DNA of 64,000 nt from Aricia agestis (Eukaryota > Arthropoda > Insecta > Lepidoptera > Lycaenidae), in NCBI RefSeq assembly GCF_905147365.1, contig NC_056407.1:11160001-11224000 (forward strand), read 5' to 3'. A program made the position numbers and the translations under genes. The notes under the pieces were generated by a model that did no database searches, was not told the DNA's origin, and worked only from the letters and a program-made list of their open reading frames with translations. Of this stretch, positions 39,102-48,424 are shown one piece after another. Each line of letters begins with the position of its first letter. Positions within the stretch are counted from its first letter, which is position 1.

Positions 39102-39678
39102 CGACAGACAGACCGACAGACAGACCGACAGACAGACACGTCAAACTTATAACACCCCTCTTTTTTGTCAGGGGTTAAAAACCAGAAAAAATATAATGCG
39201 GAAATTTTCCTTATGCCGCCAGTAAAGTATGAGGTAGGGCGAGGCGAATGCGTCACACGTCCTTGTCTGTGCACAAATTTTTTTGGAACGAAGTTCCTTA
39301 TCTCGCTTTGCGAAAGGTGGCTGGACAAAAAAAATAAGACGAAAAATTGTAACGACACAACCGCACGGCTTACAACTATAGCAAAAATTCTATAGTTGTA
39401 CCTAGGCCGTGCGGTAGCGCGTGTTTCTCTCTCTCTCTCCTTCTCTCTCGCATTTTTTTAGTGTATACAAGTTTTTTGTACATAAGAAATAATAAAAAGG
39501 AACTTCGTTCCATTCGGGTGTCCCTTGACACCTCTCAAGTTTTTTTACTTTATAAATTACCTATGTGTTTCTTCCTGAAATCACCATTGCTTTTGTTACA
39601 GTGTGCGCTCTTTTATCGTGTTTACAACCCAAGACAAAGAAGAAAGACGAATCGCCTGCTGACTCTACCAAGCTATAG
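21883..39678 (+). CDS. SV2-like major facilitator superfamily transporter, 509 aa, ten exons
   Basis: Exons: 21883-21973, 29308-29469, 31190-31352, 32783-32904, 33385-33623, 33827-33972, 34361-34466, 34715-35010, 37749-37876, 39602-39678 (stop TAG 39676-39678). All introns are GT-AG and phases match throughout, giving 1530 nt. The first exon encodes an acidic cytosolic N terminus ending EVDLDEALSIAG, continuing into LGWYNLKYCAV and TM1. Family marks are VLPAAKCDL after TM1, the motif-A loop GYLVDIRGRKK between TM2 and TM3, GEILPAKYR before TM5, PESPKYLL after TM6, and DIFPTNLRGMAIG before TM11; a Lys-rich tail follows TM12. Twelve membrane helices can be traced. Proteins of this type resemble synaptic vesicle glycoprotein 2 and organic cation/anion carriers; insects carry many copies and substrates are mostly unknown, so none is assigned. 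Intron 1 is 7.3 kb and introns 2, 3, 8 and 9 are full of mobile elements. AATAAA is at 39796-39801. Confidence 0.88.
21974..23084. other. start of transporter intron 1, non-coding
   Basis: AT-rich intron sequence. A repeat tail at about 22375-22520 (ggaagtcggttaaaa through aatcggtccaaccatttcag to acagacagacatacagac) is the only element I can define. Confidence 0.5.
23085..23403 (-). repeat. SINE-like family A copy
   Basis: Poly(T) at the left, then ggggggcaaacgagcaaacgg, an internal gggaagggaagggaacaggg tract, and the end ggctctcccacg. About 319 bp. Confidence 0.85.
23578..23998. repeat. AACCGACTT-ended element with (CATA)n core
   Basis: It starts aaaccgacttcaaaattgta and ends ttattaagtcggttaaaa, so it has short inverted ends, with a CATA microsatellite at 23757-23866. 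Confidence 0.6.
24405..25090. repeat. family B copy split by a family A insertion
   Basis: Family-B sequence (accgacttccaaaaaggagg ... ggttggtaccatg) stops at 24555 and resumes at 24861 with tgttcaaaacaatggtgatctg, which is contiguous in uninterrupted family-B copies. The family-A SINE is therefore the younger insertion. Confidence 0.75.
24556..24860 (-). repeat. SINE-like family A copy nested in family B
   Basis: Poly(T), ggggcaaacgagcaaacggg and the cggcgaaacacagcg block are present. The last 60 or so bp of the family, ending ctctcccacg, are missing: 5'-truncated when read on the minus strand. Confidence 0.8.
25481..25892. mobile_element. hairpin MITE (family C, copy 2)
   Basis: Left arm 25481-25665 and right arm 25710-25892 are inverted copies beginning aaaattaaaaccgacttcc, with cctcaactatttccgtactc against gagtacagaaatagttgagg. 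Confidence 0.8.
26302..26890 (-). mobile_element. RTE-type LINE ORF2 C-terminal fragment
   Basis: Minus-strand translation, with several frame changes and stops, gives EVNRRI-like, SYWSLKTLMKGDLPIS, PILTYGATWSLTESQ, VCQRATEH and finally RKWRDELDAYKPGW, DRWQTLGEAFA, QWDS and a stop. This order is the known C-terminal end of non-LTR retrotransposon ORF2 proteins of RTE/CR1-like type. It is dead: the reverse transcriptase core is missing and stops are present. Confidence 0.8.
26891..27959. other. intron sequence with minor repeat fragments
   Basis: A minus-strand fragment of the CGGCCAAGTG family is at about 27250-27290 (acggaacccttcgcgcgtgagtcacacttggccg). Nothing else is recognisable. Confidence 0.45.
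27960..29056. mobile_element. TA-flanked DNA-transposon-like element with minisatellite
   Basis: The left end ccgtaatttggggtgaatag pairs with the right end ctattcaccccggtttacgg, and both are flanked by TA (27958-27959 and 29057-29058), as for Tc1/mariner/pogo-type elements. At 1097 bp it encodes no transposase that I can see, so it is probably non-autonomous. Confidence 0.7.
28546..28657 (+). repeat. 21-bp minisatellite, about 5.3 units
   Basis: Units starting ctaatcaccccT, ctaataacccc, ctattaacca, ttattaacct, ttattcacccc and ctaatcacccc are each spaced by 21 bp. Because 21 is a multiple of three, an open frame of 7-residue repeats results; I do not take it as a gene. Confidence 0.85.
29736..30279 (-). 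mobile_element. solo LTR, antisense to the transporter, in intron 2
   Basis: 544 bp beginning TGTTAC and ending GTAACA, flanked on both sides by ATAT (29732-29735 and 30280-30283), the 4-bp duplication expected of Ty3/Gypsy-like or Pao-like LTRs. On the minus strand TATAAAAA (30010-30003) lies 33 bp before an arthropod initiator TCAGTT (A at 29977). No internal gag/pol sequence adjoins it. A strong hairpin, gagaaagacctgg / ccaggtctttctc, lies near its left end. Confidence 0.85.
29970..30010 (-). promoter_or_regulatory. LTR core promoter (TATA box plus initiator)
   Basis: TATAAAAA at 30010-30003 and TCAGTT at 29979-29974 on the minus strand are in the spacing typical of insect RNA polymerase II promoters. 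Activity is inferred from sequence only. Confidence 0.55.
30570..31010. repeat. retroelement tail present twice in tandem order
   Basis: atttcttcgctcctattagttttagcgtgatagaatgaagcctatagcc at about 30762 recurs at about 30932 with few changes, preceded by gcggcttcacccgcgtaaattaga. The same family occurs in the inner ends of the foldback arms at 58800-58933 and 59766-59950. Confidence 0.6.
31480..31924. mobile_element. hairpin MITE (family E, copy 1) in transporter intron 3
   Basis: ccccgccaaacaactttaaa at the left pairs with tttaaagttgtttggcgggg at the right; the arms are about 130 bp. The centre carries an additional perfect palindrome that copy 2 lacks. Confidence 0.85.
31659..31697. repeat. 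perfect 18-bp-arm palindrome inside the MITE
   Basis: cataaagttaatatacct (31659-31676) and aggtatattaactttatg (31680-31697) are exact reverse complements around aat. It is part of a stretch of about 65 bp absent from the paralogous copy at 38095. Confidence 0.9.
32440..32632 (+). repeat. (ACAG)n-associated element
   Basis: gatcaaaatcggtccacc, then gatgccacagacag with about 75 bp of ACAG, then cgtcaaacttataacacccctc and gtcgggggttaaaa. The arrangement resembles microsatellite-associated helitron-like elements of Lepidoptera (Lep1) as I remember them; not verified. Confidence 0.65.
32962..33272 (-). repeat. SINE-like family A copy in intron 4
   Basis: Poly(T), gagcaaacgggtcacctgat, gggagggtaggg tract, and the ctctcccacg end. 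About 311 bp, with only about 110 bp between its right end and the exon at 33385. Confidence 0.85.
35011..35254. other. start of intron 8, non-coding
   Basis: Nothing recognisable. Confidence 0.4.
35255..35540 (+). repeat. family D retroelement tail (longest copy)
   Basis: It begins gtacctggatgaccgagctt and runs through gataaaacacgaatac, ctagctagatcgatttatc and cgaaaccctctatatactaaatttcatgaaaatcgttggagccgattcc. Confidence 0.7.
36170..36560 (+). repeat. retroelement tail interrupted by a hAT MITE
   Basis: ctagatgacgcccgcaactccg ... aagtatcctatgtc and ctatgtcctttttcgggac ... ccaaatttcagcaaaatctgttcagcagttt form one common tail sequence broken by the element at 36273-36431. Confidence 0.65.
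36273..36431. mobile_element. hAT-type MITE, 159 bp, with 8-bp duplication
   Basis: Ends CAGTGGCGTAA and TTACGTCACTG are inverted, and the flanks are cctatgtc (36265-36272) and tctatgtc (36432-36439), 7 of 8 identical. TIRs of the CAGTGGCGTA type and 8-bp duplications are characteristic of hAT elements. Confidence 0.75.
37145..37326. mobile_element. hairpin MITE
   Basis: gattatttttccgtcccaaa with ccaatagaatt pairs with aattctattgg and tttgggtcggaaaaataatc. About 182 bp, non-coding. Confidence 0.7.
37545..37635 (+). repeat. partial copy of the GGAAGTTGATTCCTAGG family
   Basis: taccatcgaagaatttgattcataggcag and tttggtcgggttatatcaaatcaatgttag match the copies at 49962-50145 and 54412-54575. 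The right half is missing. Confidence 0.55.
37931..38326. mobile_element. hairpin MITE (family E, copy 2) in transporter intron 9
   Basis: Same arms as the copy at 31480 (ccccgccaaacaactttaaa and inverse). The central palindrome of copy 1 is absent. Confidence 0.85.
38413..38618 (-). repeat. (GTCT)n-associated element, inverted copy
   Basis: aacccccgacaaaaaagagg, cataagtttgacgtg-like sequence, about 100 bp of GTCT, then ggcatcgtagcatccaaacgg and ggaccgattttgatctag: the reverse complement of the elements at 32440 and 39010. Confidence 0.8.
39010..39180 (+). repeat. (ACAG)n-associated element
   Basis: gatcaaaatcggtccacccg, gatgccacagacag..., cgtcaaacttataacacccc. It shares with 38413-38618 an inverted arrangement separated by about 390 bp. 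Confidence 0.8.
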
Positions 39679-40472
39679 GTCATAGTGCAACGGAACAATG
39701 CTACATAGTTATTATAGCTTGTTGGGAAAATAATAACCCGGATTCATTCCTATACGCAAATGAATTGGAAATGAAATATAAACGTCGAAGATAATAATAA
39801 AATGCTATCGTAACGTAGTTTTAAACATTAGGCATAAATCATAATTATTATGTAACAACAATATTCTAGAATCTAGCTCAACCCGTTTTAGAACTCTTCC
39901 CTTGCACTAGAAGTCTAGCTGCCTCAAACTAAGAGCGCTCAGTTTAACTTTGCTATATTTTATAGGTTGACTTAAACATTACCTACTGATAACATACTTT
40001 TATGTTGCACCTACTATAATACTTACCAATAATAGTACCTGAAGTATATTAATCCTTCAAGCCCCATAAGAGCACCGGTGATCGCGACAATATATATCTA
40101 TCTATACTTATAATAAAATCGTAGAGGTTAAATTTTTGTACATTGAAAATAAACTTGAAAAAACGAGTCTGGGGCATGTTAGAAGAGTAATAGAACACAA
40201 TTTAACTGTTTTTGAAATTTTTGTTTCTCTGTCTGTTTGTCTGTATGTCGTTTTGTCTGTTTGTACAGGCTAATCTCTGAATCCGCCAGACCGATTTCAA
40301 TGAAATTTGGCATGATGATACCTTACATCCCTGGTCAACATCTTAGATACTTTTTTTTAACCAGCTTTCAAAAAAGGAGGAGTTAATGTTTACTTTGCTG
40401 TTTGTGGTCAGATTTTCAAAATTCTTTTTTTGTTGTATAGATTGCCTGAATTTGATACCACGTTTACAATAA
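39679..40472. other. 3' flank of the transporter, repeat fragments
   Basis: Probable 3' UTR to about 39820 (AATAAA at 39796). After that come short retroelement-tail fragments (ctgtctgtttgtctgtatgtc and ccgatttcaatgaaatttggcatgatgatacc) and a family-B scrap at about 40360. Confidence 0.5.
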
Positions 40473-40880
40473 AATCGGCCAAGTGCGAGTCGGACTCACG
40501 CACAAAGGGTTCCGTACCGTTATAGAGAAAATAGGCCAAAAGTTGTGTTTTTGTATGGGATTATATTAAATTTTAATTAAATTCTAATTTTATTAATTCT
40601 GTGAAAATTTCAACTGCCCGCCTGTTGTCATTATTGATATCGAGCAAAAAAGGCCAAAAAATCATGTTTGTTGTATAGGAGCCCTCCTTAAATATTGATT
40701 TTATTTTGTTTTCAGTGTTTGTTGTTATAGCGGCAATAGATATACACAATTTGTAAAAATTTCAGAACTCTAGCTATAATGGTTCTTGAGATACAGCCTG
40801 GTGACAGACAGACGGACAGACAAAGAAGTTTTAGTAATAGGATCCCGTTTTTACCCTTTGGGTACGGAACCCTAAAAACG
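40473..40880 (+). repeat. CGGCCAAGTGCGAGTCGGAC family, near full-length copy
   Basis: It opens aatcggccaagtgcgagtcg and closes tttgggtacggaaccctaaa. The interior contains ttattgatatcgagcaaaaaaggcc and gttgttatagcggcaa, which recur at 63660-64000 in the same orientation. A very common lepidopteran repeat; class unknown to me. Confidence 0.75.
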
Positions 40881-41324
40881 GTGACTTGATAAGTAATGGA
40901 ATTGAAGAAACTTCTCGAAATTTACAACGACAACCAAATGAGATAGAGTGGTGGCAAAGTGTGGTGGACGGTGGGCAAATGCCCATAAAGAAATTACATT
41001 GTGGGTAAGTAAGTAAACAACTTCAGGCATTATTTTGTTCTGGTTTAATTGTAAATTATGAATCTGAGAATAAGAGGTAGGTTAAAGAGAGATAGATGCG
41101 TACATTAAATCCCGTCTTCTGAAGTGTATCCTTTATCTCCGTCACATGTTCCTTTCCCCTGTCCTGTGGCCCCCATCCCCTGTCCATGCACGCCAAGCGG
41201 TCTTCGAAGAAAGGATTTTTCAAAACGATAAGTACTGTATCTGAGGTTCAAGTTTCCTGGGTCTTTGATGTAAATTAAAAATTTCATGTGTTTTTAAATA
41301 TAGATTTAAAAAAAAGTAGATTGT

Positions 41325-41363
41325 AGTATGGTATGGTATGGTATGGTATGGTATGGTATGGTA
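41325..41363. repeat. (ATGGT)n microsatellite
   Basis: About eight uninterrupted GTATG/ATGGT units. Confidence 0.9.
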
Positions 41364-41399
41364 AGTAGAGGTGTTCAATTTTCTAAATCTCGATTTTAA

Positions 41400-42239
41400 T
41401 AACATACCTTAACGCGGACGAAGTTGCGGGCAACAGCTAGTAATAGAATACAATAGCATTTCCAAGAATCCGCGATTAAATAGTAGATCATCCCATGAAG
41501 GAGTCGGTACGGTACTTTTACGTACGACCTAAAAACCTTTTGTCCCTGGTATCCAGTTGAGTCTAAACAATTTGCTTCCTTTAAATACCTAATGTCGACT
41601 TTTTCTAATAAAACCAAAGAAAGAATAAGTATAATGATTAACAACGGCATACTTACAAGATGTGTATTACTTGTTCCAAATGTATTATCTATCAGGTCAG
41701 ATACGTCTAAATCCGAAATTTTCTGGAATTCCTAACTATATTAGATTAGTGTATCAAATTTACTAGTTTTAATTATAATTACCTACTTGGTACAGTTAGA
41801 TAATTATATTATGTCATTGAATACTCCTTTGTTTTTCTTATATTTCCACCTGTTTCCATTACGAAACAAATTGATAAAACCGACGTCACAAACGTACCGA
41901 GCCATACCTAATGAAGAGAAGACTATCGACTTGGTAATCAACTTTTTTATCAAATTTTTAAATTTATTCATGTTTTGATCTTGTATCGATCATTAATAAA
42001 TCAAAAACTCGAACTTGGTAATTGGTGCACACATTTTTACACACACACAAATTAGTTTGAATGAGATTGTGGCGATACCCACAATTCGCCTAACATTCCT
42101 GCATCGCGCTAGTCGAAGTTTTCTAAGTGTGTCGGTATATACAGTGTGTAACAAAAAACTCTCTACAAGGAACATGTTCACACCCTAATGTATTATCACT
42201 TATTTTAGTTACACCCTGTATAGGTACGACAGCTGAAAT
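41400..42239. other. intergenic sequence without a recognised gene
   Basis: It begins with a retroelement-tail scrap (acgcggacgaagttgcgggcaacagctagt). At 42138-42225 atacagtgtgtaacaaaaaac and tagttacaccctgtata form a small inverted-end element related to 34590-34660. Confidence 0.45.
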
Positions 42240-42655
42240 GTATCATGATTCATGTGGGCTTCGGCCTGACCGAGCATAACACCTCGGTCGGTCGGAAGAT
42301 CTTCCTTTGTAGCCACCACATCTTAATCCCACATTGGTGACCCCCGACTGTACACGCCTCCTTCATCATCATCACTCCCCGCCCCTCCGCACCGCGCCAG
42401 CCAGCATCGCCTCATCGGGTACATCGTCCACTAGCCGCAATGTACCGCGGCCTGGGCGACTCCGCATCGGCATCATCGGGCTTTCTCACTACACCGACCG
42501 GTCAGCAAGCAGAGCACATCTCTCCTGGTCAGCACGTAGCATCGGCCCCGCACGGCAGTCGGCAGCTAACCGACTCACTGGATCCCGTGCAGCAGCTTCA
42601 CAGTTCCGACTCACTGGGACTCACTAACGCCACGCCACTAACAACGTTAAAAGAT
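42240..42655 (+). mobile_element. probable LTR-retrotransposon end and leader fragment
   Basis: G+C-rich sequence unlike its flanks. It contains taatcccacattggtgaccccc, which resembles the LTR end plus primer-binding-site region of many insect LTR elements, followed by a Ser/Gly/Pro-rich open frame like the start of a gag region. There is no pol sequence. Both ends are undefined. Confidence 0.4.
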
Positions 42656-43210
42656 CTAGCAAGTAGTTTTTTTTACGTCATTACTAAACTTTCATTAAAT
42701 CAACTGAAATATAAAAATAAATCAAAAACTTTTTAATTTCATAAAAATAAACCTAATTGCTGCTGCGGAACCCTTCATGGGCGGGTCCAACTCGCACTTG
42801 GCCGGTTTTTTTATATTTCAGTTGATTTAATGAAAGTTTATTTAATGTAAATATACCATTTATAACGTAAAAAAACTACTTGCTAGATCTCGTTCAAACC
42901 AATTTTCGTTGGTAGTTTTTATACTCGTAGTAGGTAATGTACATCATATATTTTTTTTAGAACTTAGACCCCCCTACTTTAGAAGTTAGAGGGGGGCGAC
43001 ACACATTTTACCACTTTGCAAGAGTCTCTCTCGCAAACTATTCAGATTAGAAAAAAATTATATTAGAAGCTTCAATATGATTTTTGAAGACCTATCCATA
43101 GATACCCCACCCCACACGCATAGGTTAGATGAATATATTTTTTTGTTGGTTTAAGGTTTACCATTTATGACGTATAGAAAAAACTACTTGCTAAATCTCG
43201 TTCAAACGAC
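42656..43210. repeat. interspersed repeat with inverted ends around a CGGCCAAGTG scrap
   Basis: gatctagcaagtagtttttt ... tttcattaaatcaactg at 42651-42705 recurs inverted at 42820-42890. Between them is a minus-strand CGGCCAAGTG fragment (aacccttcatgggcgggtcc). A third aaaactacttgctaaatctcgttcaaacg is at 43188. Flanked by ggggggcgacacacattttaccacttt, a common lepidopteran repeat interior. Confidence 0.6.
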
Positions 43211-43998
43211 GAACGAACGACGAAACGGCGACAGCTGTAGCCTGTTGGCGACCGCCCAGGGCGCCCGATAAAAAGGGGCGCCGAAGGCAGAGAAAAGGGG
43301 TGCCCTTTATAACACTACCAGCAGTCCAGCACCCTAGATGCTGATGATAATAAACTCGTCCAGGGTGGGTGGTAGTTCTAAAACCTGCACTGCCTACAGC
43401 ACTATACATACCTACTATAAAATCAACCGATTTATATGAGTATGAAGCTTTTTTTATAAAGTAAATTGTACCTACTACTTATCTACTACCGTGATGTCCT
43501 TTCCCGGACCTTAAATCCTTACCAATATTATGAATCATGTGGAAGTATCTCTGTCTCTGCAAAGATCATTTTTACCACCCTTTATTACACATATTAGATA
43601 ATATATAGATAGATAGATAGATAAGTCGATAGTTTTGTTGAGAGACTCAAGTACTTAAATATTTCCACTATCCAACCTGAACTAAGTTTGAAGGTAAAAT
43701 TCACTTGTTGGCTGGATAATGGATAGGTTGGAAGTTAGGGATAAGTCAATTTTACAGTCCGTCATTGCAGCCGTTGTGCCCACCACGAAGCTAAAACAAA
43801 GTTGTGCCGTACCTTGCGGCGCCATTTGTTGATAAGTAATTTAACCTAGTAATTTATGATTAGCGCCATCTACCATTGAATAGATGAACTATTAAATTAT
43901 TATTTTTCATAAATTGTGTTGTGTTTATTTTATTCAGTTCTCTGTGGAAATCCAAAGCGAAAAAACCACCTTGATGAACGTGGGTGACATTGACGGGA

Positions 43999-44186
43999 GC
44001 TGATAAAGGAGAACTGTCAAACATTAAAAAAAAGGAGAATATTATAATCACTACCATAAACCATCACTACGGGTAGACGTAGAAGTTCGACAAGGCTGTT
44101 TTTAAATGTTTATGAACGTGGCGGAAAAAGAAACTAACGCTTCTATCATACAAAAACGTCATTTTTGACAGTTCTCCTTTACCAGC
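43999..44186. mobile_element. MITE upstream of Wwox
   Basis: gctgataaaggagaactgtc at the left pairs with gacagttctcctttaccagc at the right, spanning about 188 bp. It ends about 400 bp before the Wwox start codon. Confidence 0.75.
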
Positions 44187-44586
44187 CTGCCAGCAGCGCA
44201 CATTGACTGACATTGACAAATGACAAATTAAAATTTAAAGCCTTGTCTATTGTCTTGTCGAACCAAATTTAAACTAGTACCTAATCTGTGAGTACAATAT
44301 AATATAGGTACTAGTAATCTGTGCTGTAGTATCTCCTTGTGAGTATAGTATTCGTTGTGTAGTATTCGATCCATACTTGACACTGGCAGAATGTTGCTAA
44401 AAAGCGATTGTTTGCCATAAATAAAAGAAGAAGAAGAAGTAGTATTCGATGTTTCAAGATTAGCTACAAGAAAAATGGAAAAAATAATGTGTATTTAAAT
44501 CAAATCTTTAAAAAATAATGTCTAAATAATGAGTTTAGTGTAATAATATTGAAGCTTTTATATCCTTTTAACCAAAGCCTTTTAAC

Positions 44587-47500
44587 ATGCATAACATAGA
44601 TTCTGACAGTGAAGACGAGCTTCCCTCAGGATGGGCAGAGAAATCTACCGAAGATGGGAACGTATATTTTGTTAAGTATGTATTCTGGTATACTTTTTTA
44701 CCTTAAACCAAACATTATAAGTATATTATTTAAATTATGATTCACTTCTATTAACTTTCAGTACATGTAATAATAAAATTCAATGGACTCATCCTCAAAC
44801 AGGACGTAAAAAAGTTATACCCAAAGATTTGCCGTTTGGCTGGTCAAAATCTGTGGATGAAAACGGAAAAACTCTTTATGTACACAATGAAACCGGGAAT
44901 AAAACATACATAGACCCAAGATTAGCGTTTTCAAAAGAAGAAAAGAAACATGCAAATGATTTTCGCCAAAGATTTGATGGATCCACTACAGCTTATCAGG
45001 TATTATATCAACTAGCAGTGACTTTTAGGCCTCCTGCATAAATGTATTATGTAAAGGCTTCATTATATTTTCATATTGTAATGTAATGCATAGGTTTCTT
45101 AAAGCATTGGTATAAAACTTATGAATAATATAAAACTTATCAGTACCAAGTAACTTAATTAACTGATACTTTTCCATTATTATTTCAGGTTTTACATGGA
45201 GTAGATTTGTCAGGGAAATATGCATTGATAACTGGCAGCAATGCGGGAATTGGTTTTGAAACTGCAAAGTCTCTAGCCAGACATGGCTGTAATGTATTAT
45301 TTGCTAATCGCAACTTAGAAGCAACTCAACAAGCAATAGAACAAATTATTATAGAGACAAATGCTTCAGAAGAGAGCTTAAAATCAATTCATTTAGACCT
45401 ATCATCCCTGCAAAGTGTAAAAAAGTGTGCCCTAGCTGTTAGAACGGTTTTTTCTGAGTATGTATATTACTGTAACAAATATAATTCTTGATGTTATTTT
45501 GGCAGTTTAGCAGCAATTATTTTGATTTTATTTAACATATTTCAGTCACTTGGATATGTTGATATTAAATGCTGGTGTGTTTGGACTACCTTATGAAGAG
45601 ACAGTGGATAATCTAGACAGAACTTTTCAGGTCAATCATCTGTCACACATGTACCTTGCCTTACTTCTGGAACCGTTATTAAAAAGGGGTTCACGAGTAA
45701 TATTTGTGTCATCTGAATCCCACAGGTGAAGTGTTACAGTTTGGACTTATTTGCATAAAATTTAACACAAACTTTAATTAACATAAGTTTTTGAAATAGA
45801 ACAAATAGTAATACACAGTTTTCTAATAGGATACTTGTTTTTTTCCAGGATGGCTAGCCTGAAAAATGTATTTGTAAAGCAGAACCTAATGTACTCGAAA
45901 GAACAGTACAGTTCCATGATGTCATACAATAATTCTAAGTTATATAATGTTATAACTGCAAAGGTTTGTATGAACTTTTGACTATCAATTAATTCATTAT
46001 AATGAAAAGTAAATCAAAACCATTTCTACTAGCAGTAGCGCTTGATTTTCATATTTATAAAAAATAAATTTCATAAATATGAAAATTAACTAAATCTATA
46101 ACCTATACCTAAATAATATTATATATGTATAATTATTCCAGATTCTAAGTGACAAATGGCGGCACAAGGGTATTGCAGTTAACTCCTTACATCCAGGGAA
46201 CATGGTCTATAGTAATCTTATGAAAAACTGGTGGCTATACCACCTTGCCTTCCTTTTAGTACGTCCATTTACAAAATCACTGGTAAGAATCAGGCTAAAA
46301 TATAATTATAGTTTCCATTGTGATAGTAGGACAGTTTCCTGAGTTAATATTTCTGGTATGAATTTACTGAAATGGTCTTTTATAGTATTTCAAAAGACCT
46401 CGAAAAAAATTAATAGCCTTAAAAATATTATGAAGTCCTCTACTTATTTTATTTTTATTTATTTTATTTTTATTTTACCATATTTTATTTCAGGCATCTA
46501 GGCCCATATTACAAATACCTTACAGACTAACATACAATTTCATATTATAATAAATACCTTAAGGACTAACATTCATATTATTATTTTATACTTAAAAACT
46601 ACACTTTGTCACGTGTTGACGGCTACATGACGCGCTTCGTTCTGAAATCTACTGCGGAACTTCCAGTAGGCCACATCGGCCAGAACTCCGGCGCCTCAAA
46701 GATCGAAAGAAGATTCGTCGGTTCTCTCACCACAAAGGAACTAAAGTTAATTTTGTGGCGAGACTGCAGGCGCTCGACCCTCAGGTGCAGTGTCGTCTTC
46801 TTCTGGATGTAGTCTACGACGTCTTCGACATCCATGGACCAGTGCGGGCGGGATATGTACAGGGGCGTCGCGGGGACCTCGCTCCGCAGACGCAGCGCAG
46901 CATAGGGCGCGGTGCCGCGATGGTTGCGGGTGGCGGGCTTCTTCTTCCTTCTCTCCACCAGTGTGAAGCCCTCCTCATCGTACCCCCTACTCTCGTCCTT
47001 GCCAGGTCGAGAAGACCTTGCGGCTCTTCGTAGCCTTGCAGCGGCTCTCCTTAGTCTTGCGACTCTCCGGAGCCTTACGAATCACATTCTCCCCATTTGT
47101 TTTCGCCCGCGGGGGAAGTGCGGGGCGACCAGCAACAGTCGCGTAGTTTTGCTGAGTCACCTGGGGACTCGGCGTCGGCGCAACCGGGAGGGGAACGCGG
47201 GCGGGGGCGGCAGCATAATGCTGACGGGCTAAACGTGCTCGCCTGCCCGCCTCTACGACGGGTGACGTATGCGGCATCAAGTGACCTACATATTGAATTA
47301 CCGCTTTTAACTGCGATAATTCAATACGTAAATCACTGATCTTAGACTGATACCTGCAATCTACCCCGAACTCCGGCCAGCTCCTCCTTCAGGAACCTGA
47401 TGTCCTTCAGCAGGCTGACGACGTCGACGTGGTCCAGCGTGACGGGTGGCAGCTTGTGCAGCTGTTTAGCCACAAAAGCCGGCACCTCATCAGGATCCGT

Positions 47501-48223
47501 CTGCTTCAGCAGGCAGATGATATCCTGCACACTCCTTTCCGTTCCGTCTCTTCGTCGCGACGGCATGTTCGCGCTCTGGCCGAGCGTCTCATACAGCAGC
47601 TGCTTCCCCTTGCAAATCTCCTCACTGTTGAACTCCTTCAACTCCTTGACTTGCAGATCTGCATGATGCTGACCTCGTCCATAGTATCTATGGCGTGCTG
47701 GATAAACGCCAGCAACTCGTTGGCCACGAGCGCCATGGTCACGTGCAGCGGTAATGTGCCGCGCGATTAGCAAAAATATTAATTACTTTTGCTGCGTGTG
47801 TAACGCGGAGCACGACCGGTCGCTAGCTCGACACATTACACATACACATAGACCCAAACCCCAGTCCCCCCCTCTTGGGGCTTGAATATCGTAGTTCTTC
47901 ATCGGTTGACCGATCAAACTGAGGGTTCGAGGACTAACAATTGGTTCTCCGTGGCTTTACTTTGCAATTAATTTTATAATATTTTTCCTTTTCAGCAACA
48001 AGCAGCAGCAACAACAGTTTATGTAGCAACCGCCTCAGAGCTAGAGGATGTGACGGGCTTGTACTTCAATAACTGCTTTTATTGTGAAGAATCAGCCCTA
48101 GCACGGGATACAGACATAGCACAGGAAGTTTTTGCTATATCACTTCGTATGATCAAGGAGAGAATGGGTGATGAAGGCATAGGCCAATATTTGAATATTT
48201 ATTCTACACCAGAGCTAACATAA
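44587..48223 (+). CDS. Wwox: WW domain-containing oxidoreductase
   Basis: Seven exons: 44587-44675, 44762-44999, 45189-45457, 45546-45725, 45849-45963, 46142-46282 and 47996-48223 (TAA). All introns are GT-AG and phases agree; 1260 nt encode 419 residues, close to the 414 of human WWOX. WW1 spans about residues 12-45 (LPSGWAEKS...WTHP); WW2 about 53-86 (LPFGWSKS...TYIDPRLAF), whose second Trp is Tyr, as in the vertebrate protein. The dehydrogenase domain has the cofactor motif TGSNAGIG at 124-131, LNAG, FVSSES and the catalytic YNNSK with Tyr285 and Lys289; HPGNMVYSN follows. WWOX proteins bind PPxY partners through WW1 and influence metabolism and stress signalling; the substrate is not settled. 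The start was chosen as the first ATG in frame with the acidic N terminus. ATTAAA at 48271 is a likely poly(A) signal. The last intron holds an antisense LINE copy. Confidence 0.95.
46445..47960 (-). mobile_element. LINE-derived element with ORF1 only, in Wwox intron 6
   Basis: On the minus strand it starts with a 5' leader (about 47960-47740), then an ORF1 from the ATG at 47737 (MALVANELLAFIQHAIDTMD), and ends in a 3' region ending about 46445 in a TTTATT-rich (A-rich on the element strand) tail. No reverse transcriptase sequence lies between. The G+C content is well above that of the host intron. Confidence 0.75.
46623..47737 (-). pseudogene. broken LINE ORF1
   Basis: The N-terminal frame breaks after MQICKS (about 47645) and resumes in another frame with EFNSEEICKGKQLL, RRRDGTERSVQDIICLLKQT and KLPPVTLDHVDVVSLLKDI, a coiled-coil-like part of an ORF1 I associate with lepidopteran non-LTR elements. 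After another break the C-terminal part reads TPLYISRPHWSMDVEDVVDY, RVERLQSRHKINFSSFVV and EFWPMWPTG (46958-46623). At least two frameshifts are present, so no intact protein is made. Confidence 0.7.
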
Positions 48224-48424
48224 AATGTTTTGTATTACATTCCATTACTTTGTACTATTAGTATTGTAATATTAAAATATATATATTTTCAAATGGTTTA
48301 TAAACTTTGTTATTTATTGAACAAAGATCTGTTACTGGGCCTTTTTTATGATCATTAGCGAGATCGCAGACGAGAGACTATGTGGTTTCAATAGCCAATG
48401 GAGAGGGCTAAAGCAAATCAGACT

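Larger units (their letters stand above)
37931..39176. repeat. duplicated block, copy 2 (intron 9)
   Basis: Paralogous to 31480-32632 in the same order and orientation. It differs by an inverted (GTCT)n element at about 38413-38618 that replaces about 30 bp between aatgtcctttt and gaaacctccactt. Confidence 0.85.

Noticed and set aside
38353..39358. Open frames of SVCL or QTDR repeats on both strands
   Set aside because: Translation of (GTCT)n/(ACAG)n tracts.
42334..42736. Two overlapping frames of about 97 codons
   Set aside because: Lie in probable LTR-element leader sequence and end in a repeat; not a host gene.
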